This document shows, piece by piece, positions 43,241 through 52,461 of a DNA stretch of 64,000 bases. Below the pieces are notes generated by a model. The model made no database searches, had not been told where the DNA came from, and saw only the letters and a program-made list of their open reading frames with translations. The stretch lies in contig OZ007036.1 of assembly GCA_963931655.1 (NCBI GenBank), positions 186,001-250,000 of the forward strand, written 5' to 3'. Each line of letters starts with the position of its first letter. Position 1 is the stretch's first letter. This DNA comes from Butyricicoccus_B sp017886875 (lineage in GTDB: Bacteria > Bacillota > Clostridia > Oscillospirales > Butyricicoccaceae). The position numbers and the translations under genes are program-made.

Positions 43241-44569
43241 GTGAAGAAAAGTATTTTTTCTTTCATTGCAGTTATGCTTGTAATTGTTTTACTAGGTGTA
43301 ACAGCAATTACAGGGCTGTATTTGCCAGTGAATACAGATACAGGCTCGTCCTCAGAAAGCACTGAAGCACAGGAGTATAAAACTATCATTCCTAGTGTGT
43401 TTGACAGTGAAAATGGTATTCGTAGAGGTCTTGACCTTGTAGGTGGCTCATCTATTACATATGAAGCTGAACTTCCAGAAGGCTATGATGAAAGCCGTTT
43501 ATCTGCTGATATGGATAGTGCAGTTGAAATTTTACGTTATAGACTTACAAGCCAAGGCTATACAGAAGCACAGGTTTCTAAACAGGGTGATAATCGAATT
43601 ACAGTTGAAATTCCACAGATTAAAAATCCAGAGGAAGCTGTACAGGTGCTAGGTCAAACTGCACAATTGACATTTACTGATGCAGACGGCAAAGAATGGC
43701 TGACAGGTGCAGACATTAAGAGTGCAAGTTATGAGTATGGCAGTGTATCTCAGGCATCTTTGCCAGGATATTATGTTGTGCTTAACTTTACAAAAGATGG
43801 TGCTAAAAAATTTGCTGAGGCAACAGAGTCTATCGCCAAGCGTACAACAGACAATACAAATATTATGTATATATTACTTGATGGTCAAATTATTTCTTAT
43901 CCACTTGTAGACAGATCTTTAAGTGATGATAGCTGTACTATACAGGGTTCATTTACTGAAGAAGAAGCAAGCCAGCTCGCAAATTTAATAGGTAGTGGTG
44001 CATTACCATTTTCATTAAAGCAGGTTGAACTTCGTGCGGTAGGCCCTCAGCTTGGTGCAGATGCTCTTAGCAGCAGCATGAAAGCGGCTATTATAGGTGT
44101 AGCACTTGTTGCTATATTTATGATTATTGTATATCGTTTACCAGGCTTTGTATCTGTTATTGCTCTTGGTTTCTATATTGTTATTGAAGCTCTTATTTTA
44201 AGCCTACTGAAAGTAAATCTATCACTTCCAGGTATTGCAGGTATAATTTTATCAATCGGTATGGCAGTAGATGCAAATGTTGTAATTTTCGAGAGAATAA
44301 AAGAAGAAGTGCGTGATGGTAAAACTGTAAAATCAGCCATTGATTCAGGTTTTAAACGTGCTTTTACCGCTATTTTAGACTCAAATATTACAACACTTAT
44401 AGCCTCTGGCGTGCTGTTCTTCTTTGGTAGTGGTACAATAGTAGGTTTTGCCACAACCCTAGGTTTAGGCGTTATTATTTCTATGTTCACTGCACTTACA
44501 GTTACACATTTCTTATTAAATCGTATGGTGGATTTTAAAATTAGAAATCCTAAGGCATATGGTGCGTAA
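43241..44569 (+). CDS. secD: protein translocase subunit SecD
   Basis: This 442-residue SecD has an N-terminal helix and a large periplasmic-side P1 domain with RRGLDLVGGSSITYE. Five C-terminal helices follow, with GIAGIILSIGMAVDANVVIFERIKEE and TTLIASGVLFFFGSGTI. SecD and SecF use the ion gradient to pull exported proteins through SecYEG. It starts with GTG at 43241 after AAGGAGG. secF follows at 18 bases; in B. subtilis the two are fused, but here they are separate genes. Confidence 0.96.
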   Translation: MKKSIFSFIAVMLVIVLLGVTAITGLYLPVNTDTGSSSESTEAQEYKTIIPSVFDSENGIRRGLDLVGGSSITYEAELPEGYDESRLSADMDSAVEILRYRLTSQGYTEAQVSKQGDNRITVEIPQIKNPEEAVQVLGQTAQLTFTDADGKEWLTGADIKSASYEYGSVSQASLPGYYVVLNFTKDGAKKFAEATESIAKRTTDNTNIMYILLDGQIISYPLVDRSLSDDSCTIQGSFTEEEASQLANLIGSGALPFSLKQVELRAVGPQLGADALSSSMKAAIIGVALVAIFMIIVYRLPGFVSVIALGFYIVIEALILSLLKVNLSLPGIAGIILSIGMAVDANVVIFERIKEEVRDGKTVKSAIDSGFKRAFTAILDSNITTLIASGVLFFFGSGTIVGFATTLGLGVIISMFTALTVTHFLLNRMVDFKIRNPKAYGA

Positions 44570-44587
44570 GAGGGGAGAGTGAACATT

Positions 44588-45493
44588 ATGAAAGAAAAAT
44601 TTAGTATTGTTAAAAATTTAAAGATTTTTGGTGTTATCTCCATTTTATTATGTATAACTGGACTTGTAAGCTTGCTTGCATTGCCATTTGGAATTAATAC
44701 GTACAATCTTGCGATTGACTTTGCAGGCGGTACACAAATTGAAATGAATATGCATACTGAGGTTACAGCAGAAGTTGCAAATGAGATTGCAAAGCTTGTT
44801 GAAGAAGAAACAGGTGTTAAACCAGAAGCACCAGTTGCAACAGGTGAAAATAAAGATGTAGTTATGATACGTTCTACAAGTCTTAACAGTGAGCAACGTT
44901 CAGCCGTTATCGAGGCTATGAAAGAAAAATATAATCTAACTGATGATGACTTAAATAAAAATGAAGATGTAAGTGCAAGTGTAGGTAATGACCTCAAAAA
45001 GAAAGCATTTATTTCTGCTATTATTGCAATTGCACTTATGCTTGTATATATCACATTTAGATTTGAATTTACATCTGGTTTAGCTGCTGTATGTTGTCTT
45101 GTACATGATTTATTGGTTATGTTATCAGTTTATGTTATTTTCCAAATTCCATTAAATCAAAACTTTATTGCGGCAGCACTTACAATTTTAGGTTATTCAA
45201 TAAACGCATCAATTATTGTATTTGATAGAGTTAGAGAAAACTTAAAAACTTCACGCAGGGAAATATTTGAACAAACTGCAGAAAAATCTATCTGGCAGAC
45301 TATGGGCAGAACCATGAATACAACACTTACAACTTTATTTACTGTTGGTATGATTTTTATTCTTGGTGTTTCATCACTTAGAGATTTTACATTGCCGCTT
45401 TTAGTTGGTATTATTAGTGGTGCTTATTCATCAATTTTCCTTGCAAGCTCTCTTTGGTGTGTATTTAGAAGAAAATTCAAAAAGAAAATATAA
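44588..45493 (+). CDS. secF: protein translocase subunit SecF
   Basis: This 301-residue SecF has an N-terminal helix, IDFAGGTQIEMNMH, a periplasmic-side domain, and the conserved LGYSINASIIVFDRVREN and TTLTTLFTVGMIFILG helices. It is the partner of the adjacent SecD. I prefer the ATG at 44588, 10 bases from AGGGGAG, over the GTG at 44579, which sits almost on the ribosome-binding site. Confidence 0.95.
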   Translation: MKEKFSIVKNLKIFGVISILLCITGLVSLLALPFGINTYNLAIDFAGGTQIEMNMHTEVTAEVANEIAKLVEEETGVKPEAPVATGENKDVVMIRSTSLNSEQRSAVIEAMKEKYNLTDDDLNKNEDVSASVGNDLKKKAFISAIIAIALMLVYITFRFEFTSGLAAVCCLVHDLLVMLSVYVIFQIPLNQNFIAAALTILGYSINASIIVFDRVRENLKTSRREIFEQTAEKSIWQTMGRTMNTTLTTLFTVGMIFILGVSSLRDFTLPLLVGIISGAYSSIFLASSLWCVFRRKFKKKI

Positions 45494-45502
45494 TAAATTT
45501 TT

Positions 45503-45545
45503 AACATGAGGGTGTATTTTTTATATATCCTCATGTTTTTTTGTT
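45503..45545 (+). terminator. terminator after secF
   Basis: AACATGAGG pairs with CCTCATGTT around an AT-rich loop that can pair further, followed by TTTTTTTG. Confidence 0.85.
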
Positions 45546-45619
45546 GCTAAAATATATGTAAATATGTTATTCTATTTACGAAATAAAAAATTTCTTTATA
45601 TGGAAGGGAGTAGCTTTTT

Positions 45620-46420
45620 ATGCAAGTCGGAATATCTACTGCTTGTTTTTATCCAGAGGCACTTGAAGAAACATTTTCATATATTGCACAAATGGGATTT
45701 GAAAAAATAGAGATATTTTTTAATACAGAAAGTGAACTTCATGAACCAGTTATATCAGAAATAAAAAATATTGTAGATGAAAATGGTTTAAAAGTAATAT
45801 CTATACACCCATATACATCACTTATGGAAGGAATGCTTTTATTTTCTGATTATAAACGTAGAACTCAAGATGGTTTTGAGCAATATAAAAGATATTTCGA
45901 GGCAACAAAAATGCTCGGTGCAAAGTATTTAACTTTTCATGGTGAACGGCTTACATCTGAAAGCAAAATTGATAATCCAGAAGTATGGCAAAGAAAAATC
46001 GAATGTTATCATAGATTATGTAGCATTGCAAAAGAATTTGATATAACAGTTGCTCAAGAAAATGTAGCATGGTGTAAATCTAGCAATCCCGAATATTTAA
46101 AAAGATTATATGAAGATGTGCCAGAGCTTAGATATACGCTTGATTTAAAACAAGGTTGTAGAGCAGGGCATTTATGGACTGATTATTATAATATAATCTA
46201 TGATAGACTTAAAAATATACATATAAATGATTTTGATGAAAACCGTAGCTGTTTACTTCCAAACGAAGGCAGTTTTGATTATACAGAGTTTTTTAAAAGA
46301 CTTAAAAAAGATAATTACAAAGGCGATGTAATTATAGAGGTTTATAAAACAAATTATAAAACAAAAGAGCAGCTTAAAAATTCAGCTGAATTTTTAAGAA
46401 ATAAAATAAATAATATTTAA
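45620..46420 (+). CDS. sugar-phosphate isomerase/epimerase-like TIM-barrel protein
   Basis: This 266-residue AP-endonuclease-2/xylose-isomerase-like TIM barrel has QMGFEKIEIFFNTESEL, a histidine in ISIHPYTS, LTFHGE, AQENVAW, TLDLKQG with a likely metal ligand, KNIHINDFDE and VIIEVYK. These supply the usual metal-binding Glu/Asp/His set of the family. Whether it acts on sugars, inositols or DNA ends cannot be read from sequence. It is monocistronic, with GGAAGGGAG before the ATG. Confidence 0.82.
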   Translation: MQVGISTACFYPEALEETFSYIAQMGFEKIEIFFNTESELHEPVISEIKNIVDENGLKVISIHPYTSLMEGMLLFSDYKRRTQDGFEQYKRYFEATKMLGAKYLTFHGERLTSESKIDNPEVWQRKIECYHRLCSIAKEFDITVAQENVAWCKSSNPEYLKRLYEDVPELRYTLDLKQGCRAGHLWTDYYNIIYDRLKNIHINDFDENRSCLLPNEGSFDYTEFFKRLKKDNYKGDVIIEVYKTNYKTKEQLKNSAEFLRNKINNI

Positions 46421-46470
46421 AATATATTAAAAAAGTGTTATTATAAACAAAAAAGGTAGGTGTTGTTCCT

Positions 46471-46926
46471 GTGAAGTGTCCATTTTGTAATTATGGTGAC
46501 AGCAAGGTTGTAGATTCTCGTCCAGCAGAGGAAGGGACAAGCATTCGCCGTCGCAGAGAGTGTTTAAAATGTGGAAAGCGTTTTACAACATATGAAACAG
46601 TTGAAAGATTGCCACTTATGCTTATAAAGCGTGATGGCACACGTCAACCATATAGCCGTCAAAAATTATTGTCTGGTGTTATGAAAGCGTGTGAAAAACG
46701 TCCTGTTCCACAGCAAAAACTAGAAATGCTTGTAGACCATGTTGAGCAAAAATTATTTGGTTCACTGGAATCTGAAGTTTCTTCAAAAACCATAGGGGAA
46801 ATGGTTATGGAAGAATTAAGAGATATTGATGAAGTTGCTTATGTTCGTTTTGCATCGGTTTACCGTCAGTTTAAGGATATAAATACATTTATGGAGGAGT
46901 TAAACACTCTCATTCGTGATAAGTAA
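46471..46926 (+). CDS. nrdR: transcriptional repressor NrdR
   Basis: This 151-residue NrdR has a zinc ribbon with Cys3/Cys6 and Cys31/Cys34, RRRRECLKCGKRFTTYE, and then an ATP-cone domain (about residues 46-136) that senses ATP and dATP. NrdR represses ribonucleotide reductase operons through NrdR boxes. No nrd gene is in this window, so its targets lie elsewhere. It starts with GTG at 46471 after AGGTAGGTG. Confidence 0.96.
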   Translation: MKCPFCNYGDSKVVDSRPAEEGTSIRRRRECLKCGKRFTTYETVERLPLMLIKRDGTRQPYSRQKLLSGVMKACEKRPVPQQKLEMLVDHVEQKLFGSLESEVSSKTIGEMVMEELRDIDEVAYVRFASVYRQFKDINTFMEELNTLIRDK

Positions 46927-46931
46927 AAAAA

Positions 46932-46977
46932 TAGACGTGCTACAGAATTTAAGCTGTAACACGTCTTTTAGTTTTTT
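46932..46977. terminator. bidirectional terminator between nrdR and the DUF4234 gene
   Basis: AGACGTG-C-TACAG pairs with CTGTA-A-CACGTCT (one mismatch), with a T-rich tail on the plus side and an A-run before it that gives T on the minus side. It lies between two convergent genes. Confidence 0.82.
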
Positions 46978-48256
46978 AAAATCTTCTGTTGTTATATGAG
47001 GCTGCTAGTATATTCATATTTTTAAATATAATATGATAAGCAATCCAGTAACCTATACCACAAAGTAGAGAACCTAAAAGCATCCATAAAAGAACACTTG
47101 TGCCATCTTCTTGGAAACTCATACCGTAACGAGGTGCATTAGCAGCAATACGATTTGCTAAAGCATAGTGCCAATAAAATGAATAAATACCACAAGTTAC
47201 AAGGCTCAAAAGAATAAAGATAAGTAAACCTGATGTTGTTTTGCCATCACCCTCACAAGCTTTATTTACATCACTAGCAAGTGAATATACAGTATAAAAT
47301 CCATAGATACCACAGGTTATTAAATTTAAAATTATAAAAACAATAATGTTTCTATCTTGTTTTAATGGGGTTGAAGCTACATTATTATACTGTGAGAAAT
47401 TATTATTGCTTTGTCGGTAATTATATTGTGTGTTATTTTGATATTGTGCATTGTTATACTGATTATTAGTATTATTTTGTGAATGATTAGAAATGCTAGA
47501 TATAAGCTCACAAAATGCATTTTTTACATCTTTTGCAGCATTTGAAAGTTTTTCACCTATATTTTGTGTGTAAGAATTGAAGTCTGGAGTTTGTTTTAAA
47601 GCATTTAGTAGACAAAATGCACCGCAAAGGCATATAATAGGTAAGCTAAAGTACAAGAATGTATTATGAAATACACCATGGGATATCATACCAAATGTAA
47701 TTAAATTAAATAGCATACGAATAATTAGCATTATAATTAACATTATGATAACTAAAACACATAATACAGTTAATGCTAAAAATAAACCAGTTGAATTTTC
47801 TTTTGAATGTTTAAAACCAAGTAGAACTAGGACAAACGCAGTTAAAATATATATAATACCGCTTATAAAAGAAATTGGTATCATAAATATAAAAATTGGA
47901 TTAAATCGTAAAGCATAAAAATAAGAATCCAAATTAAAAAGATTGGAGAATATAGCACCTAGACCTTGATATGCAAAAACTATAGCAAATACAGCACAGA
48001 AAATTTTTAAAATAAGGTCTAAAGAGTCATTGTTTTGCACTTGTTTGTCATTTACTTGGAAATTTGACCAATCGGCATGGTTTTGTTGTTCAAAAGATTG
48101 GTTTTGCTGAGAATTATTATTCTCGGTGTTTTGGTTTTCTTGAGAGCTTTGATTTTGTTCGTTTGTGGTTTCATTATCTGTTTGAAGCTTATGACCACAA
48201 TTATGACAAAAACGGCTGTTATCAGGAACTTGAGTACCACAATTATTGCAATACAT
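46976..48256 (-). CDS. zinc-ribbon membrane protein with DUF4234 domain
   Basis: This 426-residue protein starts with a double-CxxC zinc ribbon (CNNCGTQVP, FCHNCGHKL) at residues 3-23. A Gln/Asn-rich linker covers about 25-70, followed by a block of four to five membrane helices (about 85-225) and a second Asn-rich linker. The C-terminal DUF4234 region (about 310-420) has two similar helices (NLITCGIYGFY and SLVTCGIYSFYWHY). The function is unknown. It is downstream of a DUF2752 gene by 23 bases, and such pairs recur in gut Firmicutes. Confidence 0.8.
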   Translation of the reverse strand: MYCNNCGTQVPDNSRFCHNCGHKLQTDNETTNEQNQSSQENQNTENNNSQQNQSFEQQNHADWSNFQVNDKQVQNNDSLDLILKIFCAVFAIVFAYQGLGAIFSNLFNLDSYFYALRFNPIFIFMIPISFISGIIYILTAFVLVLLGFKHSKENSTGLFLALTVLCVLVIIMLIIMLIIRMLFNLITFGMISHGVFHNTFLYFSLPIICLCGAFCLLNALKQTPDFNSYTQNIGEKLSNAAKDVKNAFCELISSISNHSQNNTNNQYNNAQYQNNTQYNYRQSNNNFSQYNNVASTPLKQDRNIIVFIILNLITCGIYGFYTVYSLASDVNKACEGDGKTTSGLLIFILLSLVTCGIYSFYWHYALANRIAANAPRYGMSFQEDGTSVLLWMLLGSLLCGIGYWIAYHIIFKNMNILAASYNNRRF

Positions 48257-48279
48257 AATATCCCCCCTAAAATAAATAT

Positions 48280-48666
48280 TTATTGTATCAGCTTATGAAT
48301 AACTTGATATATAAAACCCGATTTAGGGTTAAATACAACAATATTATCATTAGGCTGAAACATACGAATTAAATAAACAATTATAAAAAGTGTAACAATA
48401 AAGATAAAACAAACTTTAAAAAATGGTATTTTATTTTTAAATATAAAAAGCAAAATAGCAGGAATTACAAGCCAAAATAGCGGGTGAAAATGAAAAGCCG
48501 ATATAAAATCAAGTTTTAATGCAGATAAAAAAGCCCTTGACATACCACAGCCAGCACACGAAACACCAGTTAAAAATTTAATGGGGCAAGTAATACCTAT
48601 TGACTCTATCACTATGTAAAATACTAAAATAATACTAATTATTTTTATTTCATTTTTAGAAATCAT
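48280..48666 (-). CDS. DUF2752 membrane protein
   Basis: This 128-residue protein has the DUF2752 signature CPIKFLTGVSCAGCGMSRA near residue 27 followed by three hydrophobic segments. The conserved cysteines and LTG.xCPGCG-like block define the family; its role is unknown. It is the first gene of a two-gene operon with the DUF4234 zinc-ribbon protein. Confidence 0.82.
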   Translation of the reverse strand: MISKNEIKIISIILVFYIVIESIGITCPIKFLTGVSCAGCGMSRAFLSALKLDFISAFHFHPLFWLVIPAILLFIFKNKIPFFKVCFIFIVTLFIIVYLIRMFQPNDNIVVFNPKSGFIYQVIHKLIQ

Positions 48667-48713
48667 TACACCACCAGTTCAATTATAACAAAAACACATA
48701 AACAGTCAATAAT

Positions 48714-48740
48714 AAAAATAGCTCCTTTGTTAGAGGAGCT
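48714..48740 (-). terminator. terminator after glgA
   Basis: On the minus strand AATAGCTCCT and AGGAGCTATT form a perfect 10-bp stem followed by TTTTATT. The plus-strand tail is also T-rich. It ends glgA 9 bases after its stop. Confidence 0.85.
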
Positions 48741-48748
48741 ATTTATTT

Positions 48749-50194
48749 TTACCAGCAGAGAGAGTCGTAAAGAGCCTCATATTTTTTAGCTGACTCTTTC
48801 CAAGAGAAGTCCATATTCATGCCACGTTCAACCATAGCATTCCAAGCGTCCCTATGGTCATAGAATATTTGTTCTGCATAGAAGATAGTGCCAAGCATTT
48901 CATCAGCGTTATAATTTGCAAATGAGAAACCAGTGCCAGTGCCTGCATATTCATTATATGGCTGAACGGTATCTCTAAGACCACCTGTTTCACGAACAAT
49001 AGGCACAGTACCATAACGGAGGGAAATAAGCTGAGTTAAGCCACAAGGCTCAAACATAGAAGGCATAAGCATAGCATCAGCAGCAGCATATAAACGATGT
49101 GCACGCTCTTCATTAAAATAAATATTAGCTGAAACTTGGCTCTTTCTGCACCATTCGTAGTGTCTTAATAGATTTTCATAGCGAGGTTCACCAGTACCAA
49201 TAACAACAAATTGGATACGAGAATCAAGCATACGATTTAATACCCATTCAACAAGGTCAAAGCCTTTTTGGTCGGTAAGTCTTGTAATCATAGCAATCAT
49301 CATAACTTCAGGGTCAACTGGTAAACCAAGTTCTTCTTGAAGTTTAGCTTTATTTTCAGCTTTTCCCTTTAAGAAATTCTTTGTGTTATAGTTGGCATAT
49401 AAATGATTGTCGGTTTTAGGATTATAAATATCATAGTCAATGCCGTTTACAATACCACTCAAAGTATCAGCTTTTGCACGAAGTAAACCATCAAGACCTT
49501 CACCGTAGTAAGGCATTTTAATTTCATCTGCATAGCTGCCTGAAACGGTTGTAATTCTATCGGCATAAACTAAGCCACCTTTAAGCATATTTGCATCACG
49601 CTTATATTCCATACGGTCAGGCATAAACACATAGTCAGGTAGACCTGTATATAATTTTAGTGTAGGAATATCCCAAACACCTTGGAAACGCAAATTATGA
49701 ATAGTCATAATAGTGCGGATACCATGGAAGAAAGGATTTTCTTTAAATAAAGTATGTAAAAATACAGGTAGAACGCCTGTTTGCCAGTCATGACAGTGTA
49801 TTACGTCAGGGTGGAAATTGATAACAGGCAAAATTGCAAGTGCTGCTTTAGAAAAATAGCAAAAACGTTCGATATCCCAATGAATATTACCATAAGGTTT
49901 ATCGCCAGAAAAATAATGCTCATTATCTATAAAGTAATATGTAACTCCGTCCATAGAATATGACATTATTCCAACATACACATTGCCAAGTTTACCTAAG
50001 TCCATATAAAAATGATGAACATATTTAAACTGGCTGCGATATTCCTGAGGAATGCAGGTATAATCGGGCAAGATAACACGCACATCATATTTTGTGTGGT
50101 CAAGAGATTTAGGTAAAGCACCGACAACGTCAGCAAGACCGCCGGTTTTTACGAAAGGAACGCATTCTGATGCAACGAATAAAATATTTTTCAT
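48749..50194 (-). CDS. glgA: glycogen synthase
   Basis: This 481-residue GT5-family enzyme adds glucose from ADP-glucose to glycogen. The ADP-glucose loop KTGGLADVVG is at residues 17-26, with a DVIHCHDWQTG block, MIAMITRLTDQKGFDL, and the C-terminal EPCGLTQLISLRYG. No glgB, glgC, glgD or glgP gene is nearby, so this is an isolated copy. GAGGAGG lies upstream of the ATG. The 202-base region to the divergent response-regulator gene holds AT-rich promoter-like blocks but no ORF. Confidence 0.95.
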   Translation of the reverse strand: MKNILFVASECVPFVKTGGLADVVGALPKSLDHTKYDVRVILPDYTCIPQEYRSQFKYVHHFYMDLGKLGNVYVGIMSYSMDGVTYYFIDNEHYFSGDKPYGNIHWDIERFCYFSKAALAILPVINFHPDVIHCHDWQTGVLPVFLHTLFKENPFFHGIRTIMTIHNLRFQGVWDIPTLKLYTGLPDYVFMPDRMEYKRDANMLKGGLVYADRITTVSGSYADEIKMPYYGEGLDGLLRAKADTLSGIVNGIDYDIYNPKTDNHLYANYNTKNFLKGKAENKAKLQEELGLPVDPEVMMIAMITRLTDQKGFDLVEWVLNRMLDSRIQFVVIGTGEPRYENLLRHYEWCRKSQVSANIYFNEERAHRLYAAADAMLMPSMFEPCGLTQLISLRYGTVPIVRETGGLRDTVQPYNEYAGTGTGFSFANYNADEMLGTIFYAEQIFYDHRDAWNAMVERGMNMDFSWKESAKKYEALYDSLCW

Positions 50195-50396
50195 GATTAG
50201 CCTCCTCAGTTAAATTGAGAAATTCACGCTGATTTATTTTACAGAGTGTTTTTAATAGTATAACACATTTTGAAGTTAAATTGGGAAAAACTGTCCATAA
50301 AATTTTTGGAAAAATTTTTAGTTATATTAGATGCAATTATGATACAATGATAATATAATTATATGAATGATATGAGGATAAAAGGAGGATAAGCAT

Positions 50397-51053
50397 ATGC
50401 TTCGCGTATTGATTGTTGAAGATGAAGAACCTATTGCTAATTTAATAAATTTAAGTCTTACATCAGCGGGATATAGTTGCACATGTGTATATGATGGGCT
50501 TTCAGCAGCAGATATAATAGATAAAAAACAATTTGATTTAATTTTACTTGATGTAATGCTTCCAGGAGTAGATGGTTTTGAGCTTATGGATTATATAAGA
50601 CCAAAAGAAATACCTGTAATTTTTTTAACCGCTAAAACATCAGTAAGTGATAGAGTAAAAGGTTTAAAACTTGGTGCAGAGGACTATTTAATAAAACCAT
50701 TTGAAGTTATAGAATTACTTGCAAGAGTAGAAACCGTTTTAAGACGTACACATAAATTGGATAAAATACTAGAAGTTGGCGGACTAACAATAGATACATC
50801 ATCAAGAACAGTTATGCGTGATGGTGAAAAAATACCACTTACTAAAAAAGAATTTGAATTAATGCTTCTTTTTGTTAGAAATCCTAATATAGCTTTATAT
50901 CGTGAAACCATATATGAAAGAGTTTGGGAAAGTGATTATATGGGAGATAGCCGAACTGTAGACCTTCATGTGCAAAGACTTAGAAAAAAAGTTGGCTGGG
51001 AAGATAATATAAAGGCTGTATATAAGGTGGGTTATAGGTTTGAGGACTCATAA
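50397..51053 (+). CDS. OmpR-family response regulator
   Basis: This 218-residue regulator has a receiver domain at residues 1-115: acidic pair Glu8/Asp9 (VEDEE), phospho-acceptor Asp52 in LILLDVMLPG, Thr in FLTAKTS, and Lys in LIKPFE. A winged-helix DNA-binding domain follows (PLTKKEFELM, VDLHVQRLRKKVG). AAAGGAGG precedes the ATG. The downstream kinase gene overlaps it by 14 bases. Targets are unknown. Confidence 0.94.
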   Translation: MLRVLIVEDEEPIANLINLSLTSAGYSCTCVYDGLSAADIIDKKQFDLILLDVMLPGVDGFELMDYIRPKEIPVIFLTAKTSVSDRVKGLKLGAEDYLIKPFEVIELLARVETVLRRTHKLDKILEVGGLTIDTSSRTVMRDGEKIPLTKKEFELMLLFVRNPNIALYRETIYERVWESDYMGDSRTVDLHVQRLRKKVGWEDNIKAVYKVGYRFEDS

Positions 51054-52461
51054 TGTACGTTTTAGAGATAAAATACAAATTATAATTGTTTTAATGCTTA
51101 CTATTTCCATTAGTATATGTGGTACATGGCTTATAAGTAAATCATTTGTAAGTGCAAAAACTCAAAGGATAGACGCTGCTCAAAATGCACAGCGTATGGC
51201 AATGTATACATTGATATCTACAACTGGTAATAATGATTTAGATAATAATAAGCTATCGAGTACACTTAGAGTATTAGAGCGACAAGTGGGACAGCGTTTT
51301 AAACTTACCGATGAATATGGAAATGTTATTTATCAAAAACAATATAATGACCAGTCTTTTCAAGATGGAATGACACAAAAAGTATCTGTTGATAAAATGG
51401 CATGGCGTATTCAGATAAATTCTTTTGGTGAGCATGAAATACAAACAGCATCAGCAATAAGCAACGGTGATAAACTTTATTATCTTGAGAGCATTTATCC
51501 AATAGAAAGTGTATATAAATCAAGAGATTATATGATAAGTAGCTTTTTAGGAATAACATTGATACTTATAGCTATAGGTATTTTTGTTGCAAGAAAGGTT
51601 TCATTTTGGATTACAGGTTCTCTTACAAGTCTTGCAGAAACAGCACGTGCTATTGCAAGCGGTGATTTGTCTGAAAGAGTTAATATAAAAAGTGATGATG
51701 AAATCGGACAGCTTGCAGATGATTTTAATAGAATGGCAGAGCAAGTTTCAGATAATATAAATAAACTTGAAAATGCTATGCAACGTCAAGAGGAATTTAT
51801 GGCATCTTTTGCTCATGAAATGAGAACTCCTATGACTTCTATTATAGGCTATGCTGATTTAATGCGTTCTCAAGAGTTACCACCAGATATGCGTAGACAA
51901 GCTGCAAACTATATTTTTACTGAGGGTAAAAGACTAGAGAGTTTGTCAAACAAATTACTTGATATAATTGTTTTACAAAAAACTAAAATAAATAAACAAG
52001 AATGTAAAATGTCAAGCTTGATAGAACAGGTATATGGTTTGCTTGAGAAACGCATGAATGAATGTAATATAAAAGTATATATAAATTCTGATGATAGCAC
52101 ATGGTTTGTTGAACCAGATTTATTTAAAACTCTTTTAAGTAATTTGCTTGATAATGCTAGAAAAGCTATGCCTGATGGCGGAAATATAAATATAAACGCT
52201 AAAAAAGAAGCTGATATTTGGAAAATAGAAGTCAAAGATACTGGTTATGGTATACCTAAAGAAGAAATACCAAAACTTACAGATGCATTTTATCGTGTGG
52301 ATAAAGCAAGAGCTAGAGCAAGTGGTGGTGCAGGCTTAGGACTTAAATTATGTAGTCAAATCGTTAAGTTACATAATGGTATAATGAGCTTTTCAAGTGA
52401 ACAGGGAACAGGTACAACTGTTACTGTTATTTTACGAAAGGAGGGTTATAATGACCGTTAG
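51040..52461 (+). CDS. sensor histidine kinase
   Basis: This 473-residue membrane kinase has a first helix (about residues 12-34), an extracytoplasmic sensor of about 130 residues and a second helix (about 168-190). A HAMP domain, a HisKA domain with the phospho-His in FAHEMRTPMTS, and an HATPase domain (LLDNARKAMPDGG, DTGYGIP, GGAGLGLKLC) follow. The start is probably TTG at 51040 after AAGGTGG; no in-frame ATG exists before the first membrane helix. The 3' end overlaps the next gene by 11 bases. Confidence 0.92.
   Translation: MRTHNVRFRDKIQIIIVLMLTISISICGTWLISKSFVSAKTQRIDAAQNAQRMAMYTLISTTGNNDLDNNKLSSTLRVLERQVGQRFKLTDEYGNVIYQKQYNDQSFQDGMTQKVSVDKMAWRIQINSFGEHEIQTASAISNGDKLYYLESIYPIESVYKSRDYMISSFLGITLILIAIGIFVARKVSFWITGSLTSLAETARAIASGDLSERVNIKSDDEIGQLADDFNRMAEQVSDNINKLENAMQRQEEFMASFAHEMRTPMTSIIGYADLMRSQELPPDMRRQAANYIFTEGKRLESLSNKLLDIIVLQKTKINKQECKMSSLIEQVYGLLEKRMNECNIKVYINSDDSTWFVEPDLFKTLLSNLLDNARKAMPDGGNININAKKEADIWKIEVKDTGYGIPKEEIPKLTDAFYRVDKARARASGGAGLGLKLCSQIVKLHNGIMSFSSEQGTGTTVTVILRKEGYNDR

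Noticed and set aside
44173..45054. 293-residue minus-strand ORF opposite secDF
   Set aside because: It is a shadow of two clear, conserved genes and has no ribosome-binding site or family pattern.
52397..52450. 18-residue N-terminal extension of the two-component accessory protein
   Set aside because: The extension lies inside the kinase gene; the ATG at 52451 has AAAGGAGGG at the right distance.
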